From the NCBI RefSeq assembly GCF_004340465.1, contig NZ_SLVV01000001.1:348119-412118 (forward strand): DNA of 64,000 nt, in the 5' to 3' direction. This DNA comes from Mesobacillus foraminis (GTDB taxonomy: Bacteria > Bacillota > Bacilli > Bacillales > Cytobacillaceae). A model generated the notes under the pieces. It was given only the letters and a program-made list of their open reading frames with translations, was not told where the DNA came from and searched no databases. This document shows, piece by piece, positions 28,253-36,503 of the stretch. Numbering within the stretch: the stretch's first letter is position 1; each line of letters starts with the position of its first letter. The position numbers and the translations under genes were made by a program.

Positions 28253-29863
28253 TTAGAACATCCTCTTGATCAGACGTTGAATCCGTGCTTCAAGCTCTTT
28301 AATGCTGAATGGCTTAGTCATATAATCGTCCGCCCCAAGCTTTAGGGCCCTTGAAATGTCATACTCACTCTTCCTGCCTGTGAGCATAAGGACATGCGCG
28401 GAGTCGTTTGTTTGCTTGACTTTTTGCAGGACTTCCAGCCCATCCATGACAGGCATGATCCCGTCAAGAATCAGGAAATGCTCGCCATCCCCTTCAAGTC
28501 TCCCGGAAGCAAAAAATGTCTTGCCATCCTCGTAGGCCGCAATATCCAAAGTGAATTTTCCCATATCCATCCCCTGGAGAATTTTCACTAGCATAGCCCT
28601 TATGATGGCATCATCATCAATAACAGATACATATAGTTTTTTCCTGGATTCCGGATTAATTTTGTTTGCACTTACAATCCTGGATTTTCCACTTTCCTTC
28701 GCTTCATACAAAGCCTGATCAGCAGCCCTGAGGAGATCCGCGGATTCCTGGGAAGCAGAGGTGACAGCGATTACTCCAGCTGAGAAGGTGGCGGAAAAAG
28801 TCTCATCCGTCTCCTCAAAAATAAGACTTGAAAAGCCCTGAAGCAGCCTTGATAATACAGCCACTGCTTCACTCTCTGTTGTTTTTGGGAACAGGATGAC
28901 AAATTCCTCACCCCCATACCTGAATACTACATCGGAGGTTCGGCTTTGTTCTTTTAAAAAATGGGCAAGATCGACGAGGACACGGTCTCCGGCGGGATGC
29001 CCAAAAGTATCATTAATCTTCTTAAACCAGTCAATATCCAGGATGGCTATGGAGAATGGAAGGCGTGTCCGTCTAAACTCCTGAATGCTCCTTTCAAGCT
29101 GATTGGAAAGGAATCTGCGGTTATACACCTTTGTCAGTTCATCAACCAGAGCCAAATTATCAACATACTGTTTCCGCTGCAGTTGCCTCCCGACTCTTAC
29201 AATTAATTCTTCCATGTCTATGGGCTTTTCAATAAAATCATCGGCTCCCAGCTTATAAGCTTTCATCCGGGTCTCCCTGCTGTTATCGACAGAAATCATG
29301 ATTTTGGGGACCAATTGATATTGCGCGTTACGCTGCATACGCTCTAAAAACTCAAGCCCGTCCCGGCCCTCCAGGTTAATATCAACTATGAAACAATCAG
29401 CCTGCAGATCATAGCTCTGAGCCACTGCCTTGTCAGGGTCTGTATGGGCAATGACCATCCACCCTTTAGATTCAAGTGCATCCTTCAGGAGAATCAGCAT
29501 CGACAGGTCATCATCAATCACCTGGATAAGGGGGACATGTTCAGTGTCTGAATCCCCCCTGGGTAGAGGGGCAGATGCGTCATTAAAGTGTTCATACTGG
29601 TAGGCAAGGCTGATGATTTCATATAGGAAGTCACGCAGCGTTTTTTTATCCCAATCTGATTTTCCCCGGTCTTCAATCGATTCAAGGAGCCGTGTAGATA
29701 CCTGGTATAGCCCTCTAAGATCAAGTGTGCCTGAAGTCCCTTTGATAGAATGAAGGAATCGGTAAACCTCTTCATTAGAGATCATTAATTCCACCTCGGA
29801 ATCAAACCAATCGGCAATCTGATTTTTAATTTTTTCAAATAAAAGTCTTTTATACTTTTCCAT
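28253..29863 (-). CDS. Hpt-REC-GGDEF-REC diguanylate cyclase
   Basis: 536 residues. N-terminal Hpt domain (about 1-95; HSIKGTSG, phospho-His 38), receiver 1 (about 110-228; Asp161 in IVDINLEG), GGDEF domain (about 235-395) with an intact active site YGGEEF (317-321) and an inhibitory I-site RTSD (308-311) five residues before it, then receiver 2 (about 410-535; Asp467 in ILDGIMPVMDG). It should make c-di-GMP from two GTP, with product inhibition. Its Hpt can accept phosphate from the hybrid kinase encoded last in the operon. This is the first gene of the operon; Shine-Dalgarno is AAAGGG, 11 bases from the ATG. Confidence 0.93.
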   Translation of the reverse strand: MEKYKRLLFEKIKNQIADWFDSEVELMISNEEVYRFLHSIKGTSGTLDLRGLYQVSTRLLESIEDRGKSDWDKKTLRDFLYEIISLAYQYEHFNDASAPLPRGDSDTEHVPLIQVIDDDLSMLILLKDALESKGWMVIAHTDPDKAVAQSYDLQADCFIVDINLEGRDGLEFLERMQRNAQYQLVPKIMISVDNSRETRMKAYKLGADDFIEKPIDMEELIVRVGRQLQRKQYVDNLALVDELTKVYNRRFLSNQLERSIQEFRRTRLPFSIAILDIDWFKKINDTFGHPAGDRVLVDLAHFLKEQSRTSDVVFRYGGEEFVILFPKTTESEAVAVLSRLLQGFSSLIFEETDETFSATFSAGVIAVTSASQESADLLRAADQALYEAKESGKSRIVSANKINPESRKKLYVSVIDDDAIIRAMLVKILQGMDMGKFTLDIAAYEDGKTFFASGRLEGDGEHFLILDGIMPVMDGLEVLQKVKQTNDSAHVLMLTGRKSEYDISRALKLGADDYMTKPFSIKELEARIQRLIKRMF

Positions 29864-29901
29864 TTAGTTTTAACCCTTTCTCAAAATACGAGCAAATTTG
29901 C

Positions 29902-29938
29902 CCATTCATAAAAAAAACCGGCTGTGACAGTCCGGTTT
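29902..29938 (-). terminator. Terminator-like hairpin in the leader of the polysaccharide operon
   Basis: On the minus strand ACCGG-A-CTG-TCA-CAG-CCGGT is followed by eight T residues, ending about 40 nt before the cyclase start. No minus-strand gene lies upstream, so it may be an attenuator that must be read through to express the operon, or the end of a small RNA. Confidence 0.65.
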
Positions 29939-30013
29939 CTTTCTTCCTATATACTTATATACTTTGAATTCTATTATGAAACAGGGCTTCAGCACAATAG
30001 GAGAATAGGAATA

Positions 30014-30023
30014 TTTCGACAAA
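30014..30023 (-). promoter_or_regulatory. Spo0A box (0A box)
   Basis: TTTGTCGAAA on the minus strand matches the Spo0A box consensus TTTGTCGAAA. It lies in the divergent promoter region between the polysaccharide operon (start 29863) and the KinB-like gene (start 30212). Control of either or both by Spo0A~P is inferred. Confidence 0.6.
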
Positions 30024-30146
30024 TTTCATTTCCATTTTTTGATAAAAACAATGAGGTTTATTGATATTACTATTCAACCTTAATTGCAAAGAGCAGTAAA
30101 AAGCAAAAAATGATCAGGAAAGTCGAATTCCCCCGCATTTTCCCTA

Positions 30147-30174
30147 TTGTGCAATGAAATTTGTCTATTATAAA
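30147..30174 (+). promoter_or_regulatory. Possible promoter of the KinB-like gene
   Basis: TTGTGC (30147-30152), a 16-bp spacer and TATAAA (30169-30174), 38 bp before the ATG. The rest of the 348-bp intergenic region holds only the 0A box and the leader hairpin noted separately. Confidence 0.4.
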
Positions 30175-30211
30175 ATAAGTAATAAGTACTTGACAAGACT
30201 GGAGAACAACG

Positions 30212-31474
30212 ATGCCGCTGTTTAAAGAGCTTTTATTCAACTTGCTGTTCATCTTAATCACAACATCCGCTTTCCCATTCCTAATGAAAGGACAATTCCA
30301 AAAGTTTGCGAAAAAATATAGAAACTTTGGAATTGTAGCGCTTGTATCAGTACAGGTGATTTTCTGCATTAGTTTCTCCTATAGTGACAATAATGAAATC
30401 TTCTATGATCTTCGGCTGATTCCTGTCTTGCTTGGGGGACTGTATGGCGGAATGCCCGTTAGTATCCTCGCCTTTTTTCTCGTTGTTTTAGTCCGGATTC
30501 CCTTTGGCGGGACTGGCATTTGGCTGACTTTTGCCTATATGTTCCTTATTACCATAATCGTGTCTATCGTTTCACGACATTTCCGTCTTATGAATCTCCC
30601 AAGAAAACTGGGAACGGTGGCCGCTCTTACTCTGTTCAATACATTAGTGACCTTCTTCATGCAAGCCCTGGTATTTGGCCAGACGCTGAAAATTATAAAT
30701 TCAGGCATCTATATTCTGACATTATTGATAGGTATTTTAATCAGCACCTACTTGCTTGAAATGATTCAGCAAAACACTTTTCTTCAGAATGCCGTCATGA
30801 AATCAGAGAAAATTGAAGTTGTTTCTCACCTGGCAGCCAGTGTCAGCCACGAAGTCCGCAATCCTCTTACTGTAACCAGGGGCTTCTTACAGATGCTGAA
30901 AGATCCTTCCATTCCTGAAGAAAAAAGACAATTTTACCTTGACACCGCCATTGATGAATTGGACCGCGCCGAAGTGATTATCAAAGAATACTTAAGATTT
31001 TCCAAACCCCATCACGACCTAGCTTCAAACCTGACGGTAAAATATGAAATCGAAAAGGCACTTGAGCTGCTGCAGCCTTACGCAAACCATTTCTCGGTTA
31101 AAGTGAAACATCAGCTTGAGGATGGATTATTTGTAAATGGAGAAGCCTCCAAATTTCAGCAATGCCTGCTGAACATCATGAAAAACTGCATTGAGGCAAT
31201 GCCGAATGGAGGGGAACTTTTAATTGAATCTCACCGCAGTTCTGAAGACAAAGTCATTATCCTTATAAAAGATACAGGAATCGGCATGTCTGCAAGAGAA
31301 ATCGCAAAGCTCGGAGAACCCTATTACTCTACCAAAAAAGAGAAAGGCACAGGACTGGGCATGATGGTTGTCTTTAATATCCTTAATGAAATGGGCGGCT
31401 CTCTTGATATATCAAGCAAAGTTCAAAGGGGAACCGTGTTTAGTCTGACTCTCCCTCATTCCAGGAATAGCTGA
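30212..31474 (+). CDS. KinB-like sporulation sensor histidine kinase
   Basis: 420 residues. Residues about 5-200 contain six hydrophobic segments of the 5TM-LYT type (DLRLIPVLLGGLYGG and the following segment are characteristic). Then HisKA with the His in SVSHEVRNPLTVTRGFLQML, and HATPase with KDTGIGM and GTGLGMMVV. This is the KinB/KinC-like architecture that feeds the Spo0F-Spo0B-Spo0A phosphorelay. GGAG precedes ATG 30212. It is divergent from the c-di-GMP/polysaccharide operon. No KapB-like gene follows; the downstream genes are on the opposite strand. Confidence 0.88.
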   Translation: MPLFKELLFNLLFILITTSAFPFLMKGQFQKFAKKYRNFGIVALVSVQVIFCISFSYSDNNEIFYDLRLIPVLLGGLYGGMPVSILAFFLVVLVRIPFGGTGIWLTFAYMFLITIIVSIVSRHFRLMNLPRKLGTVAALTLFNTLVTFFMQALVFGQTLKIINSGIYILTLLIGILISTYLLEMIQQNTFLQNAVMKSEKIEVVSHLAASVSHEVRNPLTVTRGFLQMLKDPSIPEEKRQFYLDTAIDELDRAEVIIKEYLRFSKPHHDLASNLTVKYEIEKALELLQPYANHFSVKVKHQLEDGLFVNGEASKFQQCLLNIMKNCIEAMPNGGELLIESHRSSEDKVIILIKDTGIGMSAREIAKLGEPYYSTKKEKGTGLGMMVVFNILNEMGGSLDISSKVQRGTVFSLTLPHSRNS

Positions 31475-31480
31475 TTCCAT

Positions 31481-31505
31481 AAAAAAAGAGAGAAACCTTT
31501 CTCTC
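31481..31505 (-). terminator. Terminator of the second sspH
   Basis: GAGAGAAA and TTTCTCTC hairpin followed on the minus strand by TTTTTTTA. It may also stop the convergent KinB-like gene. Confidence 0.75.
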
Positions 31506-31512
31506 AGAGTCT

Positions 31513-31692
31513 TTATTCCTCAATTAAATTTAAAGTTGGAACATTCATTTCTTCCCGTGGGTTTTTTCTAAAAAAAACTCTTGCCATTTTTGTTCTTTCG
31601 TCCACTCTTTGGATAATGATTGGTTCTCCTTGATAAGAAACCTGTACCATCTCCATGGATTCGAGGATTTCTTTCGCACGTCCTGCATTCAT
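31513..31692 (-). CDS. sspH: H-type small acid-soluble spore protein, second copy
   Basis: A 59-codon gene. It begins MNAGRAKEILESMEMVQVSY, continues with QGEPIIIQRVDERTKMARVF and ends with LNLIEE, matching the SspH family (R-A-K-E-I-L, V-x-Y-x-G, W/I-I-x-x-V-D, A-R-V). GGGGG lies about ten bases before the ATG. A T-tracted terminator follows directly. Expected to be a forespore-made, minor DNA-associated spore-core protein, like the copy at 17.6 kb. Confidence 0.85.
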   Translation of the reverse strand: MNAGRAKEILESMEMVQVSYQGEPIIIQRVDERTKMARVFFRKNPREEMNVPTLNLIEE

Positions 31693-31751
31693 CCCAGCCC
31701 GCCCCCTTCATATCAGTATTAATATGTTCCAATGTTTGGGAAACTATTCAA

Positions 31752-31783
31752 GAAAAAAAGAACCAGCCAAGCAGCTGATTCTC
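31752..31783 (-). terminator. Intrinsic terminator of the AI-2E family gene
   Basis: On the minus strand AGAATCAGC and GGCTGGTTCT pair with one mismatch and are followed by TTTTTTTC. Confidence 0.75.
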
Positions 31784-32815
31784 TTAAATCTTAAATTTCA
31801 TCTGTATGATGTTCGCTTTTCTTAGAGTGTCATAAACAATCACCACAGTAGGCCCCAGCAGGACACCGACAATTCCCAATAGCTTAAAGCCTATGTATAT
31901 GCTGATCAAAGACGCCAGAGGGGAAATACCTAAATTGGTTGAATAGACTTTGGGCTCGATTACTCTGCGCACGACCGTAATAACAACAAACAGAATAATT
32001 AAACCAATTCCTAGAAAATTGTTATTTTGCAGGAGAGCAATAATTGCCCAAGGTACCAGCACGGACCCCGTGCCAAGGATCGGAAGTATATCCACAATCA
32101 CAATCAATAATGAGAGGAGGCCGGTATAAGGTGCATTAAGAATGGCAAGACCTGAATAGGCCATCACAAAGGTAATCACACTGAGAATCACCTGTGCCTT
32201 GATGAATCCCATGCCCGCTTTGTTTAGCTGGCGTGCAACCAGATAAACCTTTTCCTTTGTCTGGGATTTCATATGCAGCTCCAGTTTTTGCTTCAATCTT
32301 GGAAGTTCAAGACTGAACAAGAACAATGCAATCATATAAATTAGCATCTCAATCAGGAATCCGGGAATAGCCGTCAGCAAATTGAGAATGCTAGTCACAC
32401 CGCTTTGAAGGAATGAATCCAGCGTATTGACATTCTTTTCAATTGTACTGTTAATCTGAAGGATGACCTCAGAAGGAAGGCTTCTTGAGTAGAACTCCCA
32501 TTTTCCAATGAGCGGAAGAATAACAGAGCTATAGAAATCTTTAACAAATGTCGGGGTCCTTTGGGAAAGCGAAACGGCTTGCTGGGCAATAGTTGAAATT
32601 AAATTATATCCGATCACCCCAATTAAAAGGACGTAACCGAGAAAAACGGCCAGCACCGCCTGAAATCTCTTAAAATGCAATTTGCTGATAAGACCCTGGA
32701 CCATTCCTTCTAGTAATACAGCCGTTAAAAAAGCGAAAATTAATGGCAGGCTGTAAGGAACCAGGAAGATGATCAGAGCAGCAGCTATGGCTACCCAAAT
32801 CCACTTCTTCCACAT
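31784..32815 (-). CDS. AI-2E family transporter (YtvI-like)
   Basis: 343 residues, about seven to eight membrane segments, with the family's conserved region from TGLLSLLIVIVDILPILGTG to the C-terminal GVLLGPTVVIVYDTL. The family includes AI-2 exporters, Na+/H+ antiporters and the sporulation membrane protein YtvI. The closest in character here is YtvI, given the many spore genes in the window, but this is a weak inference. AAGGAG precedes the ATG. It is monocistronic. Confidence 0.85.
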   Translation of the reverse strand: MWKKWIWVAIAAALIIFLVPYSLPLIFAFLTAVLLEGMVQGLISKLHFKRFQAVLAVFLGYVLLIGVIGYNLISTIAQQAVSLSQRTPTFVKDFYSSVILPLIGKWEFYSRSLPSEVILQINSTIEKNVNTLDSFLQSGVTSILNLLTAIPGFLIEMLIYMIALFLFSLELPRLKQKLELHMKSQTKEKVYLVARQLNKAGMGFIKAQVILSVITFVMAYSGLAILNAPYTGLLSLLIVIVDILPILGTGSVLVPWAIIALLQNNNFLGIGLIILFVVITVVRRVIEPKVYSTNLGISPLASLISIYIGFKLLGIVGVLLGPTVVIVYDTLRKANIIQMKFKI

Positions 32816-32922
32816 CTATCGACAACTCTCCTTAAAAATCATAATTATTTTTCAATTTTTATTTTATCATATCCGCTGAATGAAGTGGGTATAAAGAAAA
32901 CAAACTAATTTTCGGAGGTTTT

Positions 32923-33564
32923 ATGAAAAAAGATGATTTCTTGGAGGCAAGGCCGTTAAAAAGTGATTTTTACAGCCTTCCCACTCTTGAGCTTGCGCAG
33001 GCCCTTCTTGGATGCCTCCTGGTAAAGCAAACTTCGGAAGGAACAACGGCCGGCTATATTGTTGAAACAGAAGCATATGTAGGTCCCGAAGATAAAGCAG
33101 CACATAGCTACAACAACAGAAGGACGAAACGGACGGAAATCATGTTCCATGAATCCGGGCTGGCCTATACTTATCAAATGCACACACATTGTTTGATCAA
33201 CGTTGTAAGCGGCGGGGCAGGAAACCCGGAGGCTGTACTGATCAGAGCAGTTGAACCGGCTGCCGGGATAGAGCTCATGCTGGAACGACGCCAGGTAAAG
33301 CAAAGGGTAGCTCTTACCAACGGACCAGGCAAGCTGACCAAGGCGATGGGGATTTCAATGACGGATTATGGCCATCCATTCACGGAGCCTCCTTTATTTA
33401 TAGCTCCCGGGCTGCTCCCAGCCAGCATATCGGCGGGGAAAAGAATTGGCATTGAAAATTCGGGAGAAGCAAAAGATTATCCATGGCGTTTTTGGATCAC
33501 CGATAATCCTTTCGTCTCAAGGCACCAGCAGGCACTATCGGTCATTGAGCCCAAAAAAGGTTGA
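32923..33564 (+). CDS. DNA-3-methyladenine glycosylase (AAG/MPG type)
   Basis: 213 residues, with the MPG-family signature YIVETEAYVGPEDKAAHSY, whose Glu activates the water, and NGPGKLTKAMGI. It excises 3-methyladenine, 7-methylguanine and hypoxanthine from DNA in base excision repair. It resembles YxlJ of B. subtilis. GGAGG lies six bases before the ATG. Confidence 0.93.
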   Translation: MKKDDFLEARPLKSDFYSLPTLELAQALLGCLLVKQTSEGTTAGYIVETEAYVGPEDKAAHSYNNRRTKRTEIMFHESGLAYTYQMHTHCLINVVSGGAGNPEAVLIRAVEPAAGIELMLERRQVKQRVALTNGPGKLTKAMGISMTDYGHPFTEPPLFIAPGLLPASISAGKRIGIENSGEAKDYPWRFWITDNPFVSRHQQALSVIEPKKG

Positions 33565-33667
33565 ACGTGTTTTATCCTTCTTATCACATCCTGCCAGCTT
33601 AAGCTCGAAAGTCCGGGAACTCGCAGCTTGAGTTCCCTTCCCCATACTATAAAGGAGGGAATCCATT

Positions 33668-34195
33668 GTGAAACAAGCAATCTTTCTTGACAGGGATGGA
33701 GTCCTGAACGAAGTCCTAACAAAAAGGGTGAAATTTGTCAACAAACCAAAAGATCTTTATCTTTTGGAGGGCGCAGCCGAAGCAGTGGCTGAGCTGAGCA
33801 AGGCGGGGTATGACATATTCGTGGTCACTAACCAGGGAGGTGTCGGACTCGGCTTTTTGAAGGAAAAGGATCTTGTCAAAATACACGATTACCTGGCACA
33901 GCTTGTTAAGGAGCACGGCGGCGAAATCAGGGAAGTTGCTTATTGCCCTCATAAGCCTAAAGCCGGATGTGACTGCCGCAAACCAAATGCCGGAATGTTG
34001 CTTGATCTGGCAGACCGCCATGATATCGATCTAAAGCGAAGTGTGATGGTTGGTGACCATGAACGTGACATCGAGGCCGGTCAAAAGGCAGGCTGCAAAA
34101 CAGTCTTTATCGGCGATGAAGAAAGTTCAGCCGATCGAAAAGCTCTTTCACTGCAGGATGCGGTCCCTGCCATCCTTGAACTGTTACAAAACTAA
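33668..34195 (+). CDS. HAD-IIIA phosphatase, GmhB-like (D,D-heptose/histidinol-phosphate phosphatase family)
   Basis: 175 residues from GTG 33668 (AAGGAGGG upstream). HAD motif I FLDRDGVLN, motif II VTNQGG, motif III/IV KPNAGM and VGDHERDIEAG. A zinc-binding loop CPHKPKAGCDCRKP (about 98-111) is typical of GmhB and the HisB phosphatase domain. The substrate may be heptose-1,7-bisphosphate or another sugar phosphate; no other heptose-pathway gene is nearby. Confidence 0.88.
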   Translation: MKQAIFLDRDGVLNEVLTKRVKFVNKPKDLYLLEGAAEAVAELSKAGYDIFVVTNQGGVGLGFLKEKDLVKIHDYLAQLVKEHGGEIREVAYCPHKPKAGCDCRKPNAGMLLDLADRHDIDLKRSVMVGDHERDIEAGQKAGCKTVFIGDEESSADRKALSLQDAVPAILELLQN

Positions 34196-34208
34196 TCGCA
34201 GCTTAACA

Positions 34209-34240
34209 GAAAAATGCTGGCCGGATGTCCGGCCAGCGCT
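34209..34240 (-). terminator. Terminator between the HAD phosphatase and a convergent small gene
   Basis: GCTGGCCGG and CCGGCCAGC form a 9-bp GC-rich stem; the minus strand follows with ATTTTTC. Confidence 0.75.
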
Positions 34241-34263
34241 TGATCTATTACGGCAAACCACTT

Positions 34264-34584
34264 TTATAGCATATACGACAGAATCACCTTTTGCGGCATC
34301 TCCTCAGCTTTATAATCCTTCCTGAGCATATTGCCGCAAGAAGGCATCTCAAACGAAAAATCTTCTATTTTAGATGGAATAACTCCATTCTCCTTCAATT
34401 TATCGAAAACTTCCTGCATCCCTTTTTCAGGCTCAAAATATTCTTCAGACACTTTTGATTTGAACCCTTCTACACAGGTTTCTACGATATTTTTATCAAT
34501 CTGCTGCTGGCTAAAAACAAATTCCGCGCCTAGCATCTTTTCGACCTCATGATTATCCAGTTCAATAATCGTAGTAATGTTCAT
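34264..34584 (-). CDS. Hypothetical protein, 106 residues
   Basis: A well-formed small gene (GGAGGTG five to six bases before the ATG, terminator after). The product is acidic, soluble and without signal peptide: it begins MNITTIIELDNHEVEKMLG and ends with a segment containing MPSCGNMLRKDY. Two cysteines are present. I recognise no family. The ~260 bp upstream (34585-34846) hold its promoter region, and then a 52-bp tandem array begins. Confidence 0.6.
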   Translation of the reverse strand: MNITTIIELDNHEVEKMLGAEFVFSQQQIDKNIVETCVEGFKSKVSEEYFEPEKGMQEVFDKLKENGVIPSKIEDFSFEMPSCGNMLRKDYKAEEMPQKVILSYML

Positions 34585-34846
34585 TAGGGCACCTCCGTTT
34601 GTTTACGTTTACATAAACAGTATAAAGTCTTTTCTAGTACTCTGAGCCCATATCAGAAGATTTTCCTTATTTCTTCACATATTCCCGTCAAAAATTTGTC
34701 AAAACCTCTGAGGACTTGACAACCGCTGGGCCAACAACAATACCTGGAAAGTTCAAGGCAATCCAATTAGGAGCGAGAGCGTAACCCAATGCTTGATAGA
34801 GGCTAAAGATATTTCATAACAGGCCGATCTCAGTATGTTTTTACCT

Positions 34847-35352
34847 TGCCCCCGCCTTCCACCGACGGCTTCGGGCACGTAGCCGGGTTCTACCTGAACC
34901 TACCTCCTTCCATTCGGCGGCTTCGGGCACGTAGCGGAGCTCTACCTGACCTTACCCCCTATCCGTTCGGCGGCTTCGGGCACGTAGCGGAGCTCTACCT
35001 GACCTTACCTCCTTCCATTCGACGGCTTCGGGCACGTAGCGGAGCTCTACCTGACCTTACCTCTTTCCATTCGACGGCTTCGGGCACGTAGCGGAGCTCT
35101 ACCTGACCTTACCTCTTTCCATTCGACGCTTCGGGCACGTAGCGGGGCTCTACCTGACCTTACCCCCTATCCGTTCGCGGGTTCGGGCACGTAGCGGAGC
35201 TCTACCTGACCTTACCTCTTTCCATTCGGCGGCTTTCGGGCACGTAGCCGGGTTCTACCTGACCCTACCTTCTTCCATTCGGCGGCTTCGGGCACGTAGC
35301 CGGGCCCTACTTGACCTATCCTTCTTCCATTCGTGGGCTACGGGCTCTGTTC
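34847..35352. repeat. 52-bp tandem repeat array, about 9.5 copies
   Basis: GGGCACGTAGC recurs at 34873, 34925, 34978, 35030, 35082, 35133, 35185 and 35238, and with full spacing at 35290; a decayed copy is at 35342. The spacing is 51-53 bp. Each unit reads roughly CTTCCATTCGGCGGCTTC, GGGCACGTAGCGGAGCTC, TACCTGACCTTACCT. Open frames through the array (for example 34846-35091) come from the repeat, not a gene. It lies between two minus-strand genes, downstream of the degV terminator. Confidence 0.9.
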
Positions 35353-35360
35353 ATTGGGGT

Positions 35361-35396
35361 AAATAAAAAGAAAAGGGTATCCATTTGGACACCCTA
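35361..35396 (-). terminator. Intrinsic terminator of degV
   Basis: On the minus strand AGGGTGTCC and GGATACCCT pair and are followed by TTTCTTTTTATTT. Confidence 0.8.
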
Positions 35397-35399
35397 ATC

Positions 35400-36248
35400 T
35401 CATTTTTCGTTAATCCATGCCAGCCCAATGGTCCCCTGTCCGGTATGCGTACCTGCAACGGGGCTAAAAGTCGTAGTCGTAAAGGAGATGTTTGGGTACA
35501 TCGCTGCCAGCTCGTCCCTCCAGGTTTCGGCTGTTTCCTTGACATTGGCGTGAATGACACTCGCTTCCTTGACCATATCCGAAGCTTCATCAAAAAGCTG
35601 AAAAAGTTTTTCTTTTACCTTTTTGTCTGTCCTTATTTTATCAAATAGAAGAACCTTTCCGTCATCAAACCGGACAATGAGCTTTAGCCTGATGAGACTT
35701 CCTATAAAAGCCTGCGTAGTGGAAAGGCGGCCTCCCTTGTGAAGCTGCTCAAGGCTGCCCGGTGACATGATCAGATTGGCCTTATCCGGCAGCGTTCGAA
35801 GGTGGGAAACTATTTCCTCATAGGATTTCCCTTGATTCTGCAGTTCCACCCCTTTGTAAATCATTTGGCCAAGCGGATAGGATCCTATTTTTGAGTCTAT
35901 GACTTCCACCTCAAACTCTGCCATGCTTGATGCAGCAACAGAAGATTGATAGGTTCCGGTCAGCGAGCTTGACGCATGAATGGCAATACCTCGTTTATAC
36001 TTTCTTTTCAGTTCTTTATATAATTCAACGAATTCCCCGATAGCCGGCTGTGAGGTTTTCGGCAGAACCTTTGAAGAAGCAAGCTTCGGGTAAAAATTTT
36101 CGGCAGTAATATCTACTCCTTCAAGATAGGATTCATCTCCGAATATAATGCTCAAAGGCACTACATAGACATGGTTTTCCTTAATGAATTTTTCCGGAAG
36201 GGTAGCCGTGCTGTCAGTAATCCAGGCAATTTCTTGGTTGTTTTTCAT
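35400..36248 (-). CDS. DegV family fatty acid-binding protein
   Basis: 282 residues with the DegV signatures ITDSTATLP near the N-terminus, TSQPAIGEF, the SSLTGTYQSS loop and the HKGGRLSTTQAFIGSLI region. DegV (FakB-type) proteins hold a fatty acid and present it to the kinase FakA for phosphorylation, allowing use of exogenous fatty acids. Not adjacent to fakA, as is common for FakB paralogues. Confidence 0.92.
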   Translation of the reverse strand: MKNNQEIAWITDSTATLPEKFIKENHVYVVPLSIIFGDESYLEGVDITAENFYPKLASSKVLPKTSQPAIGEFVELYKELKRKYKRGIAIHASSSLTGTYQSSVAASSMAEFEVEVIDSKIGSYPLGQMIYKGVELQNQGKSYEEIVSHLRTLPDKANLIMSPGSLEQLHKGGRLSTTQAFIGSLIRLKLIVRFDDGKVLLFDKIRTDKKVKEKLFQLFDEASDMVKEASVIHANVKETAETWRDELAAMYPNISFTTTTFSPVAGTHTGQGTIGLAWINEK

Positions 36249-36503
36249 AGTTTCTCCTGTCCTTCGCTCAGTTAAGTTTTCTTTAGTTTTTTATTATCTT
36301 AATTTTGATAGTTTAAACATCATAAAATATAGCTATTATCCTATTTATTTTCATCATATATGAGTTCGATGCTTAAAAGCTATGACTATTTTCACTTAAA
36401 TCCCATTTGTAGAAAATACTTTTATTCGTATGGAAATAACCGGGTTTTTCCGCTGCTGGTTATGGGAATATATAGGAAACAGGCATTTCGCAGGGGGATA
36501 TAA

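Noticed and set aside
29864-30211. c-di-GMP riboswitch upstream of the cyclase operon
   Set aside because: Neither GEMM-I nor GEMM-II consensus blocks were visible on the minus strand.
34846-35091. Plus-strand ORF inside the 52-bp array
   Set aside because: The frame is produced by the repeat; units of 51-53 bp break the frame and there is no Shine-Dalgarno.
34847-35352. CRISPR array
   Set aside because: Units are contiguous 52-bp tandem repeats without unique spacers, and no cas genes are present.
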